Numbered from the stretch's first letter, positions 35,144-44,393 are shown. The stretch: 64,000 bases of DNA from Methanohalophilus euhalobius (GCF_900215215.1 NZ_OBDR01000004.1:1-64000); one strand, 5' to 3'. The notes: generated by a model from the letters alone, not told the origin. Program-made: numbers and translations.

Positions 35144-35797
35144 ATGGTTCACAATACGCCTATAGGAAGAATAATTAAGGCCGATACAATTAGCGATGCA
35201 TGGTATCGCGGACTCAATATAATATGGAATCACGGGGAAAATGGAACTGATGAAAGGGGTAGCAGAATCAAGGAATTCATGAATATGATGGTTGTTATCG
35301 ATGATCCTTATTCCAATGAGATACCTGCTGATATTTCCTGGAATCAGGAACGTCTGGACGAATATGCAAAACAGCTAATTACGGGAGAAAATCCCCAGGA
35401 CTTCGAATATACTTATGGGCAGCGATTACGCAACTGGGATGAGCGAGTGGATCAGATTTCCTATGTAATTGACAAACTTAAATCCAGTAAAACTACCCGC
35501 AGGGCAACTGCTGTAACATGGATTCCCTACATCGATACTGAAGTTGATGAAGTGCCATGTATGATCCTCGATGATTTTAAAGTCCGGAACAACCGGGTTC
35601 ATCTGACCACTCTTTTTCGCAGTCATGATTTTGCAGGAGCATATCCTGCAAATCTTTATGGTCTTTCACAGCTTCTAAAATATGTGGCACAGAATGCCGG
35701 TTATGAAACAGGTACTATTACAACTATCAGTGTATCTGCACATATCTATGAACATGACTGGGATCGTATTGAAAAGATTGTTACAGGAGTGTGCTAA
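35144..35797 (+). CDS. thyA: Thymidylate synthase, archaeal type
   Basis: Methylates dUMP to dTMP with a C1-pterin donor (tetrahydromethanopterin-derived or folate-like in methanogens). The protein of 217 residues is shorter than bacterial ThyA, as usual in methanogens. The catalytic cysteine is in DEVPCMIL (about Cys139), with the dUMP-binding region FRSHDFAGAYPANLYGLSQL and a later HIYEHD motif matching the ThyA H-x-Y element. The ATG at 35144 follows GAGAGGAT; the upstream TTG at 35129 is unlikely. It is first in an operon with aroA and a reductase. Confidence 0.82.
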   Translation: MVHNTPIGRIIKADTISDAWYRGLNIIWNHGENGTDERGSRIKEFMNMMVVIDDPYSNEIPADISWNQERLDEYAKQLITGENPQDFEYTYGQRLRNWDERVDQISYVIDKLKSSKTTRRATAVTWIPYIDTEVDEVPCMILDDFKVRNNRVHLTTLFRSHDFAGAYPANLYGLSQLLKYVAQNAGYETGTITTISVSAHIYEHDWDRIEKIVTGVC

Positions 35798-37081
35798 ATG
35801 AGGGTAAAAATCAGTCGTACCAGTGTGGAGGGTGAAGTTTTTGCACCTCCGTCAAAAAGTTACACGCACAGGGCAATCACTATAGGTTCCCTTTCTGAGA
35901 AGTGTGTTGTTCGCAGGCCACTTATTTCGGAAGACACAAAGGCTACGATCCGTGCATGTAGAATGCTTGGTGCACAGATTAATGAGGAAAAAGGGGACCT
36001 CTTTATTGAGGGAGTTAAGGGCAAACCTCACATTCCTGAAGATGTGATTGATGTGGGTAATTCGGGTACAACATTGCGTTTCATGACTGCTGTGGCATCC
36101 CTTGTGAACGGTGTATCGATTCTAACGGGTGACAATTCCCTGCGCACCAGGCCAAATGGTCCCCTTATTGAAGTTTTGCATGACCTGGGTGCGGAAGTAA
36201 TATCCACTCAGAATAATGGTTGTGCTCCCCTTGTAGTAAAAGGGGGATTGAAGGGAGCAATAGCCAAGATAGATGGGTCCATCAGTTCCCAATTCATCTC
36301 CGCACTGTTGATAGCATGTCCGCTCACAAGCCGGAGTACCACTCTTTCCATAAAGGGTGAGCTTCGTTCAAAACCCTATGTCAATTTAACTCTCGAAATA
36401 ATGCGTAAGGCCGGAGCTGAAATATTTGAAGATAATAACCATAACATCAAATTCATAATTCCTCCCAATCAGGATTACGATTTAAGGGATTATCTGGTTC
36501 CAGGAGACTTTTCTTCTGCATCATATTTACTGGCCGCTGCCGCAATGACCGGTTCCAGAGTAGTTGTGAAGAACATGTTCCCTTCCCAACAGGGAGATAT
36601 GGCTATAATTGAGATACTCAAGCAAATGGGTGCGGGAGTATCCTGGGATAAAGAAAACGGTGTGGTAACGGTTAATGGCCGTGACCTTAAAGGTGTACGG
36701 GTGGATGCTGCAGCAACGCCGGACCTTGTGCCAACCATAGCCGTCCTGGGTGCTGTCGCTGAAGGACAAACCGTGATAGAGAACGCTGAACATGTCAGAT
36801 ATAAGGAAACCGACAGGTTACATGCCATGGCTGTGGAACTCAAGAAGATGGGTGTTTCTGTGAAGGAAGATCGGGACCAACTGACAATAAAAGGGGGTAA
36901 GCCCAAAGGAGGTGACCTGCATGGGTGGCATGACCATCGTATCGTAATGGCACTTACGATTGCCGGTATGGTTGCGGGTGATACAACCGTGGACACAGCA
37001 GAGTCGATATTCATCTCCTATCCCAATTTCTTTGATGATGTCAGGTCTCTGGGTGCTGATGTTATTGTGGATAAACAGTGA
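35798..37081 (+). CDS. aroA: 3-phosphoshikimate 1-carboxyvinyltransferase (EPSP synthase)
   Basis: The sixth shikimate-pathway step joins phosphoenolpyruvate to shikimate-3-phosphate. Motifs: PPSKSYTHRA at the N-terminus, DVGNSGTTLRFM, GDNSLRTRPNGPL, SSQFISALL, and C-terminal RYKETDRLHAM and GWHDHRIVMAL. The length of 427 is normal. It begins directly after the thyA stop with ACAGGAGTG ahead, so it is translated from the same message. The next gene overlaps or abuts its end. Confidence 0.94.
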   Translation: MRVKISRTSVEGEVFAPPSKSYTHRAITIGSLSEKCVVRRPLISEDTKATIRACRMLGAQINEEKGDLFIEGVKGKPHIPEDVIDVGNSGTTLRFMTAVASLVNGVSILTGDNSLRTRPNGPLIEVLHDLGAEVISTQNNGCAPLVVKGGLKGAIAKIDGSISSQFISALLIACPLTSRSTTLSIKGELRSKPYVNLTLEIMRKAGAEIFEDNNHNIKFIIPPNQDYDLRDYLVPGDFSSASYLLAAAAMTGSRVVVKNMFPSQQGDMAIIEILKQMGAGVSWDKENGVVTVNGRDLKGVRVDAAATPDLVPTIAVLGAVAEGQTVIENAEHVRYKETDRLHAMAVELKKMGVSVKEDRDQLTIKGGKPKGGDLHGWHDHRIVMALTIAGMVAGDTTVDTAESIFISYPNFFDDVRSLGADVIVDKQ

Positions 37082-37089
37082 TTGTGATC

Positions 37090-38286
37090 ATGAGTTATGA
37101 TGTCGCCGTGGTGGGAGCCGGCCCCGTGGGTTCGGTTGCCGCAAGATATGCTGCCCTACAGGGGGCAAAGGTTGCTCTTTTTGAGGAACATGCAACTGTC
37201 GGAAGTCCGGTCCAGTGTGCAGGCCTTTTGAGTGTGCGGGCTATGGATGAGTGTGGTATAAGTCCCAATGACTCTTCGGTTATTAACAGTGTCAGGGGTG
37301 CTTTTGTGCATTCTCCGGAGGGGACCTGTCTTCCTGTAAATGGCGGGCAAACCCGTGCCTTTGTAGTCTCACGCAAGATATTTGACAGGAAACTGGCATC
37401 CCTGGCAACTTCTGAAGGTGTGGATATTTTCCTGAACTCAAAGGTTGTTGCAATAGATAATAATTCAGGTTTTAAAAGATTGCATATACAAAGAGCAGGT
37501 AAACCTGAAGTTATCGAAGCCTCTGTGGTTATTGGTGCAGATGGTGTACGTCATGGTGTGGCTTCCATGGTGGGCCTGCCGGCTCCTTCACGTATTATGT
37601 CCGGTATCCAGTTTGAAGTTCAAATGCAAACAATTCGCCAGGATTTTGTGGAACTTTTCTTAGGTACCTGTGCGCCTGGTTTTTTTGCATGGGAAATTCC
37701 ATTGTCTGACGGTATTGCAAGATTTGGACTTGCAACCGATAATTTGGCCAGTCAGGATTCTCTGTCATATCTCTGTGAACTTAGAGACAAACTTTCCAAA
37801 AAAGGGCGTGTAGTAGATGGTATGCTGGATTTTGTAGTGGGAGGCATTCCTATAGGTGTTGCAGCCAGGACTTTTTCTGACGGTGTATTGATCTGCGGTG
37901 ATGCAGCAGGTCAGGTAAAACCAACATCAGGGGGTGGTGTTTATACAGGAGCTGTCTGCGCAAAGATAGCAGGTGAAGTTGCTGCAAAGGCAGCATTTGA
38001 AAATGATACTTCCCAATCCCGGCTGGAAGAATATGAAATTCGCTGGAAGCAGTCTCTGGGAAAGGAACTAAATATGGGTCTCAAAGCTCACGACTTTGTA
38101 GGTAGTTTGTCAGACGAACAACTCAATGAATTATTTTCATCCCTGGCAGAACCGAATGTGCTTTCATTAATTGAAAAGTATGGGGACATGGACCATCCTT
38201 CCATATTATTGCGTAAATTCCTGAACCCATTAAATTCCAGGCACCTAAAAGGTTTTTTTGTAGCTTTTTTGAAAACCCTGCTGTGA
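37090..38286 (+). CDS. Geranylgeranyl reductase family protein
   Basis: An FAD-dependent reductase that saturates isoprenoid chains of archaeal lipids (digeranylgeranylglycerophospholipid reductase type). The dinucleotide motif VVGAGPVGSVAARYAA is at residues 6-21, then SPVQCAGLLS, the PxxYxWxFP-like region is replaced by a GFFAWEIPLSDGIARFG stretch, and GDAAGQVKPTSGGGVYTGA binds FAD. The ATG at 37090 is chosen; a GTG at 37078 overlaps aroA. It is third in the thyA-aroA operon. The exact lipid substrate is inferred. Confidence 0.85.
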   Translation: MSYDVAVVGAGPVGSVAARYAALQGAKVALFEEHATVGSPVQCAGLLSVRAMDECGISPNDSSVINSVRGAFVHSPEGTCLPVNGGQTRAFVVSRKIFDRKLASLATSEGVDIFLNSKVVAIDNNSGFKRLHIQRAGKPEVIEASVVIGADGVRHGVASMVGLPAPSRIMSGIQFEVQMQTIRQDFVELFLGTCAPGFFAWEIPLSDGIARFGLATDNLASQDSLSYLCELRDKLSKKGRVVDGMLDFVVGGIPIGVAARTFSDGVLICGDAAGQVKPTSGGGVYTGAVCAKIAGEVAAKAAFENDTSQSRLEEYEIRWKQSLGKELNMGLKAHDFVGSLSDEQLNELFSSLAEPNVLSLIEKYGDMDHPSILLRKFLNPLNSRHLKGFFVAFLKTLL

Positions 38287-38288
38287 AT

Positions 38289-38792
38289 TCAGTATATACT
38301 GACTCCTTTTACACTTTTTATGTTAAGGATTTCATTTACGGTATCCCCTGATATCTTTGAATCAGTGATAATAGTCATTTTAGCCTTGTCGGTAAAATAC
38401 GGATCATCTGAAACTGCCTGTCTTATACTGATACCATGAGCGGCAATCACGCCAGATACTTCTGAAAGAATACCTACTGTTGCCGCATCTTCAGGTGTAA
38501 TAATTATTACTCCAAGTCCCAATGCAGGAGCCACATCCCTTAAAAAGGGAATTGAGCGCACATTCTGGAATATGTTTCGAAGGGTTTCATCTTCAAGTAT
38601 TGTGTCGGTAGTTGCATCTACGACCCGACGGTCCACACCTGCCTCTTTTGCGAGTTGGGTGTGTGCAATATCGATCTTGCCGGAGGTCACTTTCCCATCC
38701 TTACTTACCTGAAAACCTCTTTCGAATAAAATTTTCAGTACCTTTTGTTGGGCAGGATGTTTTTCAAACTTTTCAAGTAACATTTTCCACAT
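38289..38792 (-). CDS. HTH plus ACT-domain amino-acid regulator
   Basis: The N-terminal part (about residues 1-80) is helix-turn-helix like (IDIAHTQLAKEAGVDRRVVD); the C-terminal part is an ACT fold (GVIIITPEDAATVGILSEVS and a KMTIITDS strand). This fits the archaeal group annotated as regulators of amino-acid metabolism with ACT domains. The ATG at 38792 is preferred to a GTG at 38801. It converges with the reductase gene (stop at 38286). The amino acid sensed is unknown. Confidence 0.75.
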   Translation of the reverse strand: MWKMLLEKFEKHPAQQKVLKILFERGFQVSKDGKVTSGKIDIAHTQLAKEAGVDRRVVDATTDTILEDETLRNIFQNVRSIPFLRDVAPALGLGVIIITPEDAATVGILSEVSGVIAAHGISIRQAVSDDPYFTDKAKMTIITDSKISGDTVNEILNIKSVKGVSIY

Positions 38793-38801
38793 GCAAGTCA
38801 C

Positions 38802-39069
38802 TATTCATTCAAATTATAAATAGAATTAAGTTCTTTTGTAGTTTGTAATCTCTTGGAATGTTTAGCTGGTTACTTCTTATTTTGTTTTTGTATGTAGGAA
38901 GAAAGACATTTTAAGGATAAAATCTATCATAATACAATCTGATTCAATCGGTTAAATGTGCTTTTTACGAATAAAAAATCCATTTTAAGGGTTATATACA
39001 AATATTTTACAATGTATAATTATTAAGATACGGTATAAGTTATCATATTTGTGTGGAAGGAGGTATTTT
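38802..39069. promoter_or_regulatory. Promoter region of the citrate synthase gene
   Basis: An AT-rich gap of 268 bases. GGTTATATACAAAT near 38990 is the best TATA candidate for the downstream gene, giving a leader of about 50 bases ending in GGAAGGAGG. The region also holds the promoter of the divergent ACT-domain regulator. No small gene is seen. Confidence 0.45.
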
Positions 39070-40398
39070 GTGAAGGTATACAAAGATTATGGAGATCTGC
39101 CAAAAATCAAGCTTCCGCTTGATCAGGAGGTTTGTATCAGTGATAGTACCATCCGGGATGGAGCCCAAATGCCGGGGATAGTCCTAAAAAGTGGCCACAA
39201 GGTTCGAATTTATGACTATCTGCACGAGATCGGTATTGAAAAACTGGAAACTTTCGTTTATAATGAAAGAGATCGCAAAGCCATCGACCTCATGCTTGAC
39301 AGGGGTTATGAATTCCCTGAGGTGACCGGCTGGGCACGTGCAAAAACAGAAGACATAGATAAGGTACTGCAGATTGGCGGTCTCAATGAAACCGGTATAT
39401 TGATGTCTGTCTCAGATGTCCATATTCTGGAAAAGATGGGATTGCCCAGCAGAGAAGCTGCCGAGGACAGGTACCTTGAAGCCCTTCAGTATGCAGTAGA
39501 TCATGGCCTTGCTACCCGTGCTCATGTGGAAGACATGACCCGTGCTGATAATTATGGTTTTGTCTATCCAATGATTGAGAAGATAATGGAAATTGACCCG
39601 GAATGTACCATAAGGGTGTGCGACACTATCGGCTATGGGATTCCTTTTGATGGAGTGGACGAACCCTATGGTATTCCCTCAATTACCAAATATCTCAAAG
39701 ATGAGATTGGTGTTAAAAACATCGAAAGCCACTGTCATGATGATTTTGGTTTCGCTTTTGCAAATTCTATGGCATCTTACTGGTATGGTGCCAACTGGTC
39801 CAATGTAACCTTTATGGGTATAGGTGAGAGGGCGGGAAATGCTGAAATGGAAAAATTGCTTTTGTTCCTGGGCCAGCGGGTGGAAGGTTTTGATAAATAT
39901 AATCTTGATGTCATAACTGAATTCTCTGAATTCATGCAAAAAGAAATCGGCATACGTGTACCTCGTAATAAAGCCGTGGTTGGTAAGAATGTATTCTCTC
40001 ACGAGTCAGGTATACATGCTGCCGGTGCTATTAAGAATCCTTTCACATACGAACCATATCCCCCGGAGGTTGTGGGTGGAGAACGTATATTCCTTGTAGG
40101 TGATTCTTCAGGTACCGAGGTCTTAAGGTATAAGATTCAGGAAACCCTGAGGGAATTGCTTGATGTACAAATCACTGTGGAGAAAAAAGATCCCAGGCTT
40201 AAATCCATACAGAAGGATATCCAGGCACTCTATGACAATGAAAAGCGTGTATCCTGTATCTCTGATGAGGAAATCCAGGGTTATGTCGAGAAATACTTCC
40301 TGTTTGAGCCAGTTGTAGAAAAGAACATGAGCCGGGAAAGTGCCTATTCTGGTGAATATGTACCAGATCCCCTTTCAAGAAAGAAGAAGGATGTATAA
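39070..40398 (+). CDS. Probable Re-citrate synthase (homocitrate/isopropylmalate synthase family)
   Basis: A DRE-TIM metallolyase that condenses acetyl-CoA with a 2-oxoacid. The motif TIRDGAQMPGIVL near the N-terminus, HCHDDFGFAFANS with the metal-binding His pair, the GIGERAGNAEMEK loop and HESGIHAAGAIKNP are all visible. The AQMPG variant and the whole pattern fit the Re-citrate synthase branch described from Clostridium kluyveri more than LeuA, AksA or NifV. The start is GTG at 39070, seven bases after GGAAGGAGG, rather than the frame from 39049. Its partner on the other strand is an isocitrate dehydrogenase, which suits 2-oxoglutarate synthesis. Confidence 0.72.
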   Translation: MKVYKDYGDLPKIKLPLDQEVCISDSTIRDGAQMPGIVLKSGHKVRIYDYLHEIGIEKLETFVYNERDRKAIDLMLDRGYEFPEVTGWARAKTEDIDKVLQIGGLNETGILMSVSDVHILEKMGLPSREAAEDRYLEALQYAVDHGLATRAHVEDMTRADNYGFVYPMIEKIMEIDPECTIRVCDTIGYGIPFDGVDEPYGIPSITKYLKDEIGVKNIESHCHDDFGFAFANSMASYWYGANWSNVTFMGIGERAGNAEMEKLLLFLGQRVEGFDKYNLDVITEFSEFMQKEIGIRVPRNKAVVGKNVFSHESGIHAAGAIKNPFTYEPYPPEVVGGERIFLVGDSSGTEVLRYKIQETLRELLDVQITVEKKDPRLKSIQKDIQALYDNEKRVSCISDEEIQGYVEKYFLFEPVVEKNMSRESAYSGEYVPDPLSRKKKDV

Positions 40399-40435
40399 GG
40401 TAATTATTAACCTTATACATATTTACTGTTTTTAT
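40391..40435. terminator. Bidirectional terminator between convergent genes
   Basis: ATGTATAAGGT (40391-40401) and ACCTTATACAT (40410-40420) form a perfect 11-bp stem with an 8-base loop, spanning the stop of the synthase gene. A T-run follows at 40430-40433 on the plus strand. Confidence 0.65.
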
Positions 40436-41448
40436 TCAATTTTGCTGACAATAGCATCTGTCATTTCACTGAGTCTTGCACTGCCGCCCATATCGTAAGT
40501 TACATACTTACCTTCGGAAATGACTTCTTCGGTTGCTTTGAAAATAGCATTTGCATTGTCTTTTTCTCCGAGATAGTCAAGCATCCAGGCACCGGCAAGA
40601 ATTGTTGCAACAGGATTTACTTTATCTTCTCCTGCATATTTTGGTGCTGAGCCATGTGCAGGTTCGAACATTGCATAATTGTCCCCGATGTTTGCGGAAT
40701 ATACCAGGCCAATACTTCCGATAAGAGCGGAGCATTCCTCACTGATAACATCCATGAATAGGTTTGTGGAAAGCAATACTTTCTTGTTGAAAAGCTGCGG
40801 GTTCTTGATAAGTTGCTGAGCAATATTGTCGATGTGGTATTCCCAGATGTCAATATCGGGATATTCTTTTCCTATTTTCTCGACTTCTTCCAGGAAAGTT
40901 CCACATGTCTGTTTGAGAATGTTGCTCTTGTGGATTGGAACGACCGTATCATACCCACGTTTCTTTGCTTCTTCAAAGGCATACCTTGCAATGTTACGAC
41001 AGGCCGGACGGGTGGTCTTACGCAGTGCGATATACACATCATCCGTCAGTTTTACTTCTTCACCTATGTACATTCCTTCCGTTCCTTCACGTACGCATAT
41101 AAAATCAACATCACCAAGGGGTGTGTTTGTGTTGGGGAATGTTTTTGTAGGTCGGACATTTGCGTAAAGATTGTATTTCTGTCTGATTGATACTGCGACA
41201 CTTTTTGGAGAACCCGCACCTCCGGGGGTGGTGGTTGGTCCTTTGAAACCGGCATCGGAGCTTTCCAGTATTTCCCATGTCTCATCGGGAATAAGGGTAT
41301 TTCCTCCGTTTTCCTCCCACCAGGCGGCACCGGCTTCACAGGGTACAAACTCCACAGCCGTACCTGCTGCCTGTGCTACTTTTAGCATGGCATCGACAAG
41401 TTCCGGCCCTACTCCGTCTCCTTTAATAACTGCTGCAGTTTTACTCAT
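40432..41448 (-). CDS. Isocitrate/isopropylmalate dehydrogenase family, probably isocitrate dehydrogenase
   Basis: Decarboxylating beta-hydroxyacid dehydrogenase. N-terminal KGDGVGPELVDAM, the substrate loop SPKSVAVSIRQKYNLYANVRP in pieces (Ser and Arg residues), DFICVREGTEGMY, and the NAD-site region EPAHGSAPKYAGEDKVNPVA are visible. The 338-residue length fits NAD-type enzymes. The substrate loop is ambiguous between isocitrate and isopropylmalate; convergence with a Re-citrate synthase candidate favours isocitrate. The ATG at 41448 has GTGAT ahead. Confidence 0.75.
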   Translation of the reverse strand: MSKTAAVIKGDGVGPELVDAMLKVAQAAGTAVEFVPCEAGAAWWEENGGNTLIPDETWEILESSDAGFKGPTTTPGGAGSPKSVAVSIRQKYNLYANVRPTKTFPNTNTPLGDVDFICVREGTEGMYIGEEVKLTDDVYIALRKTTRPACRNIARYAFEEAKKRGYDTVVPIHKSNILKQTCGTFLEEVEKIGKEYPDIDIWEYHIDNIAQQLIKNPQLFNKKVLLSTNLFMDVISEECSALIGSIGLVYSANIGDNYAMFEPAHGSAPKYAGEDKVNPVATILAGAWMLDYLGEKDNANAIFKATEEVISEGKYVTYDMGGSARLSEMTDAIVSKIE

Positions 41449-41617
41449 TTTAATCACTTCTATAATTACTTATGTTTATAAGGCTAGATGTGCCCCTGTA
41501 ATGCCTCCATCATATATATGCTATCTGCCCAGTTGACCGTAATAATAATGGTTTATATATTTTTGATGATATTCAGGTGTTTATTAGATTAATTGCGTTA
41601 ATTTCATTTCCTAAGTA

Positions 41618-41628
41618 TTTTTATATGG
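41618..41628 (+). promoter_or_regulatory. TATA box of the TatD-family gene
   Basis: TTTTTATATGG is centred about 26 bases before the ATG at 41650. The start codon has no ribosome site, so this transcript is probably leaderless, with translation beginning at or near the first base. Confidence 0.5.
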
Positions 41629-41649
41629 CAGGCAATCATACTCTCTTTC

Positions 41650-42492
41650 ATGTCCCCAAACATTCCTATTACCGATGAGCATATACATATTGACCCCCGG
41701 GCAAAGGGTATTGATGCTGTAAAACAATTCCAGAATGCAGGAGGAACTCATATGATGGTGGTCTCCAAACCGACATGGACGCTTGGGGTCGAAGTTACAA
41801 AACCCGATGACTATCGTGCTGTATTTGATGAAACTGTGAATATTGTCCGCCAGATCAATGAACTTGGGATTGGTGCTTTTCCGGTGCTTGGCGTACATCC
41901 GGCAGAAATTACCAAACTATGTGAAAGAATGAAACTTGAAAATGCCACCTCCCTTATGAAAGTGGGTCTGGAGATTGCATCTGAATACGTAAACGAAGGT
42001 CTTGCTGTGGGATTGAAAAGCGGACGTCCTCATTATCCTGTCTCTGATGAGGTGTGGCAGGCTTCTAATTCAATAATGTCTCATGCTTTTTCCCTGGGCA
42101 AGGGTCTGGGATGTGCTGTCCAGCTGCATACCGAAAGTGTAGGAGAACCTGAGCTGGAGGACATTGCCAGCAGGGCAAAGAGTATTGGTATCCCTCTGGA
42201 AAAAGTTGTGAAACATTATGCACCTCCGCTTGTGGATGTCTGTGAAAGGATAGGCCTTTATCCTGGTGTACTTGCCGGCAAAGGAGCAATTGAAGAAGCC
42301 CTTAAGCAGGGTAGTCGTTTCATGATGGAGACGGATTATATTGATGATCCGCAACGTCCCGGTGCAGTACTTGGTCCAAAAACCATTCCCCGGCGAACCA
42401 TGAAGCTTGTTGAAACCTACGGGGAAGAAGTTTTCTGGAAGGTTCATAAGGAGAATATCGAATCTGTTTATGAGGTGGACATTGAACTTTAA
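41650..42492 (+). CDS. TatD-family metal-dependent hydrolase
   Basis: A TIM-barrel hydrolase with two-metal site. The N-terminal DEHIHIDP carries the His-x-His pair, then GVHPAE, a KVGLEIASEYVNEGL region, QLHTESVGE with another His, VVKHYAPP, and a C-terminal METDYIDDP aspartate. Substrates in the archaeal branch are unknown; bacterial members act as nucleases or D-aminoacyl hydrolases. It has 280 residues, probably leaderless, and is not in an operon. Confidence 0.75.
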   Translation: MSPNIPITDEHIHIDPRAKGIDAVKQFQNAGGTHMMVVSKPTWTLGVEVTKPDDYRAVFDETVNIVRQINELGIGAFPVLGVHPAEITKLCERMKLENATSLMKVGLEIASEYVNEGLAVGLKSGRPHYPVSDEVWQASNSIMSHAFSLGKGLGCAVQLHTESVGEPELEDIASRAKSIGIPLEKVVKHYAPPLVDVCERIGLYPGVLAGKGAIEEALKQGSRFMMETDYIDDPQRPGAVLGPKTIPRRTMKLVETYGEEVFWKVHKENIESVYEVDIEL

Positions 42493-42575
42493 AGAGCTGG
42501 AAACATACTTGTATTAATTACAGTAGCAATAATTATCTATATTCTTGTTCGTTATATCCTATCAGGAGATAATTA

Positions 42576-42872
42576 ATGAAATTTCTTATCGATAAATTAC
42601 CGGAAACTGCAAACGCATTTGCAGACATGCGTGCATCCCTTTTCAAGGATAGCGCCCTGGACACAAAGACAAAAGAGTTGATCGCTGTTTCCTCATCGGT
42701 CCTGATGAGATGTGAAAAATGTGTAGAAATCCATGCATCCCGTGCAAGAGATAATGGTGCAACCGAGGATGAGATCGCTGAAGCAGTTGCAGTCTCGATG
42801 TTTATTGCCGGTGGTTCGCAACTGCACTGGACCCGGAAATACGACCAGATATTTGAAAGTGTAAATGAATGA
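42576..42872 (+). CDS. AhpD-like carboxymuconolactone decarboxylase family protein with CxxC
   Basis: The 98-residue all-helical protein keeps the AhpD active site: Cys46, Cys49 and His53 in RCEKCVEIH. Such proteins reduce peroxiredoxin-type partners or act as disulfide reductases, usually as trimers or hexamers. AGGAGA precedes the ATG. It is convergent with a superoxide reductase-like gene at 42900, repeating the pairing at 12.5-13.3 kb, but with the intact thiol motif here. Confidence 0.8.
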   Translation: MKFLIDKLPETANAFADMRASLFKDSALDTKTKELIAVSSSVLMRCEKCVEIHASRARDNGATEDEIAEAVAVSMFIAGGSQLHWTRKYDQIFESVNE

Positions 42873-42899
42873 AACTTATGGTGTCATTGTAATTAAATT

Positions 42900-43328
42900 T
42901 TAGACTCCGAATCCTTCCTGCAAACATTTTTCTCGACGGCATCCGGCAGTTAAACGGAGTTCTTCTCTTATTTCAATACAATTTTGCCATAATCCGTGAA
43001 CATTGCAGTATGCAAGGGCGCAGAACTCTCTGTATTTGCCAAAATATATTAGTCTGAATAATGCATCAGGTGAAGTTCCCGGGGCGAAGTTGACTCGTCC
43101 GATCTGGATTGTATTCTGCATTTTAGTGCGTGCATACAATTCTATCCATTGAATTTGATGCTGCAGCGAATTCGGATGTTTCACATTTTCCCCGACTACA
43201 ACATGGATGTAATCCTTGCCGCTGTTGCCATAATTTTTTAGAACCTCTATAGAAGGTATGTGTCTTTCTTTTGATTGGGAGTCATATTTGTGTGACCTGT
43301 CATTTTTCATAATATCCGATGGATCCAT
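42900..43328 (-). CDS. Second, diverged superoxide reductase
   Basis: All five iron ligands remain: His23 (ERHIP), His51 and His57 (HPNSLQH), Cys108 and His111 (AYCNVHG). The catalytic-loop Lys is replaced by Arg22, while Glu21 stays. The 142-residue protein carries an additional C-terminal tail with two cysteines (Cys130, Cys135) not found in the copy at 12541. It is a class II form without the N-terminal desulforedoxin domain. It may work with the AhpD-like protein whose gene converges on it. Its activity is inferred from ligands. Confidence 0.82.
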   Translation of the reverse strand: MDPSDIMKNDRSHKYDSQSKERHIPSIEVLKNYGNSGKDYIHVVVGENVKHPNSLQHQIQWIELYARTKMQNTIQIGRVNFAPGTSPDALFRLIYFGKYREFCALAYCNVHGLWQNCIEIREELRLTAGCRREKCLQEGFGV

Positions 43329-43367
43329 AATTTAGCCTGCTTGTTATCTTTAAAAAGAGATAGTTTC

Positions 43368-44393
43368 TCAGAATGTTGTCTCCACTCTTCTTACAACTCC
43401 TCTGAGAAGTCTGGAAAGAATGTCTGATCCCGTCAGGATTCTTTTTTCTTCATCTGTCCAGTAGATTATCACGTCCTGGTCAATAATATCTCCTTTATCA
43501 TGCTCAGGATACATCCTTAGTTTTGGAATTACTTCTTCTAGCCTGGTTTTTGGTGACATTACGATAACCGGCCTGTGACAATAATCTTCAGGATCAAGGG
43601 TTATGTTGCCGTAGGCTAAATCTCTCAAAAGGTCATCACTGTTAAGTGTACGTATGGGATTCCCCTCTGGATCCGTGATAATAATCCATTTCTTACCGGA
43701 TTCGCTGATTTTTTTGAGGAAAGGATCTTCAAGGGTTTGTTTAAATTCCGGGAACACCGGTTTCCTGTTTTTTATAGGAAGGGAAATGATACTTTTTGGG
43801 TCAATTGGGTTGCCTTCCTTTGTGATCTTTGTATCATCCATTGTCAAAAAATTAAGAGCTCCCTGTCCCTCCACACTTCCGATATCAGATCTTGCGGATT
43901 GTATGTGTCTCTGGAGGACTTTTTTAAGGGACCTCTCTTTGAAGAACATTATTTCTTCTTTTCCCAGCCACCAGTCAAGCATTATTGCCGAAGGTTTTGC
44001 AAAAGGATAAAGGATCAATTGATACATCTTGACTAATGGAGTTAAATATGCTCCGGCTTTCAGGGCATTTCTGGTGAAATATGCCTGGGGCATAATCTCA
44101 CCAAAACAGGTTATTATTACAGTGGAGAATACAAATGCAGCAGTACCACCCATTATTGAACCTGTAAGCAGGGCAATAAGAACATTTACGGCAACGTTTC
44201 CCCATAATAAAGTTGTTAAAAGAAAGTTGGAATCCCTTCGGATATCTAGTATTTTTCTTGCATCCTTATTGCCAGATTCGGCTTCAGTTTCCAATACCAG
44301 CCTGCTCAATCCAAAAAGTCCAATGGTAAGGCCGGAAAACATTGCCGATTGACTGACAAAAAATAAAAGTAGAATCCAGGTTATAATTTCCAT
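43368..44393 (-). CDS. CNNM/DUF21 membrane protein with CBS-type domain
   Basis: The 341-residue protein begins with a DUF21/CNNM membrane domain of three to four helices (about residues 5-25, 60-82, 84-105 and 115-135) with the SGLTIGLFGLSRLVLE and FGEIMPQAYF signatures. A cytoplasmic part with CBS-like strands follows (KKWIIITDPEGNPIRTL, RPVIVMSPKTRLEEV). Relatives transport or regulate Mg2+ or Na+ ions. It lacks the C-terminal CorC-HlyC domain. A TATA (minus-strand GATATAAATATA) is near 44424-44436. Confidence 0.78.
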   Translation of the reverse strand: MEIITWILLLFFVSQSAMFSGLTIGLFGLSRLVLETEAESGNKDARKILDIRRDSNFLLTTLLWGNVAVNVLIALLTGSIMGGTAAFVFSTVIITCFGEIMPQAYFTRNALKAGAYLTPLVKMYQLILYPFAKPSAIMLDWWLGKEEIMFFKERSLKKVLQRHIQSARSDIGSVEGQGALNFLTMDDTKITKEGNPIDPKSIISLPIKNRKPVFPEFKQTLEDPFLKKISESGKKWIIITDPEGNPIRTLNSDDLLRDLAYGNITLDPEDYCHRPVIVMSPKTRLEEVIPKLRMYPEHDKGDIIDQDVIIYWTDEEKRILTGSDILSRLLRGVVRRVETTF

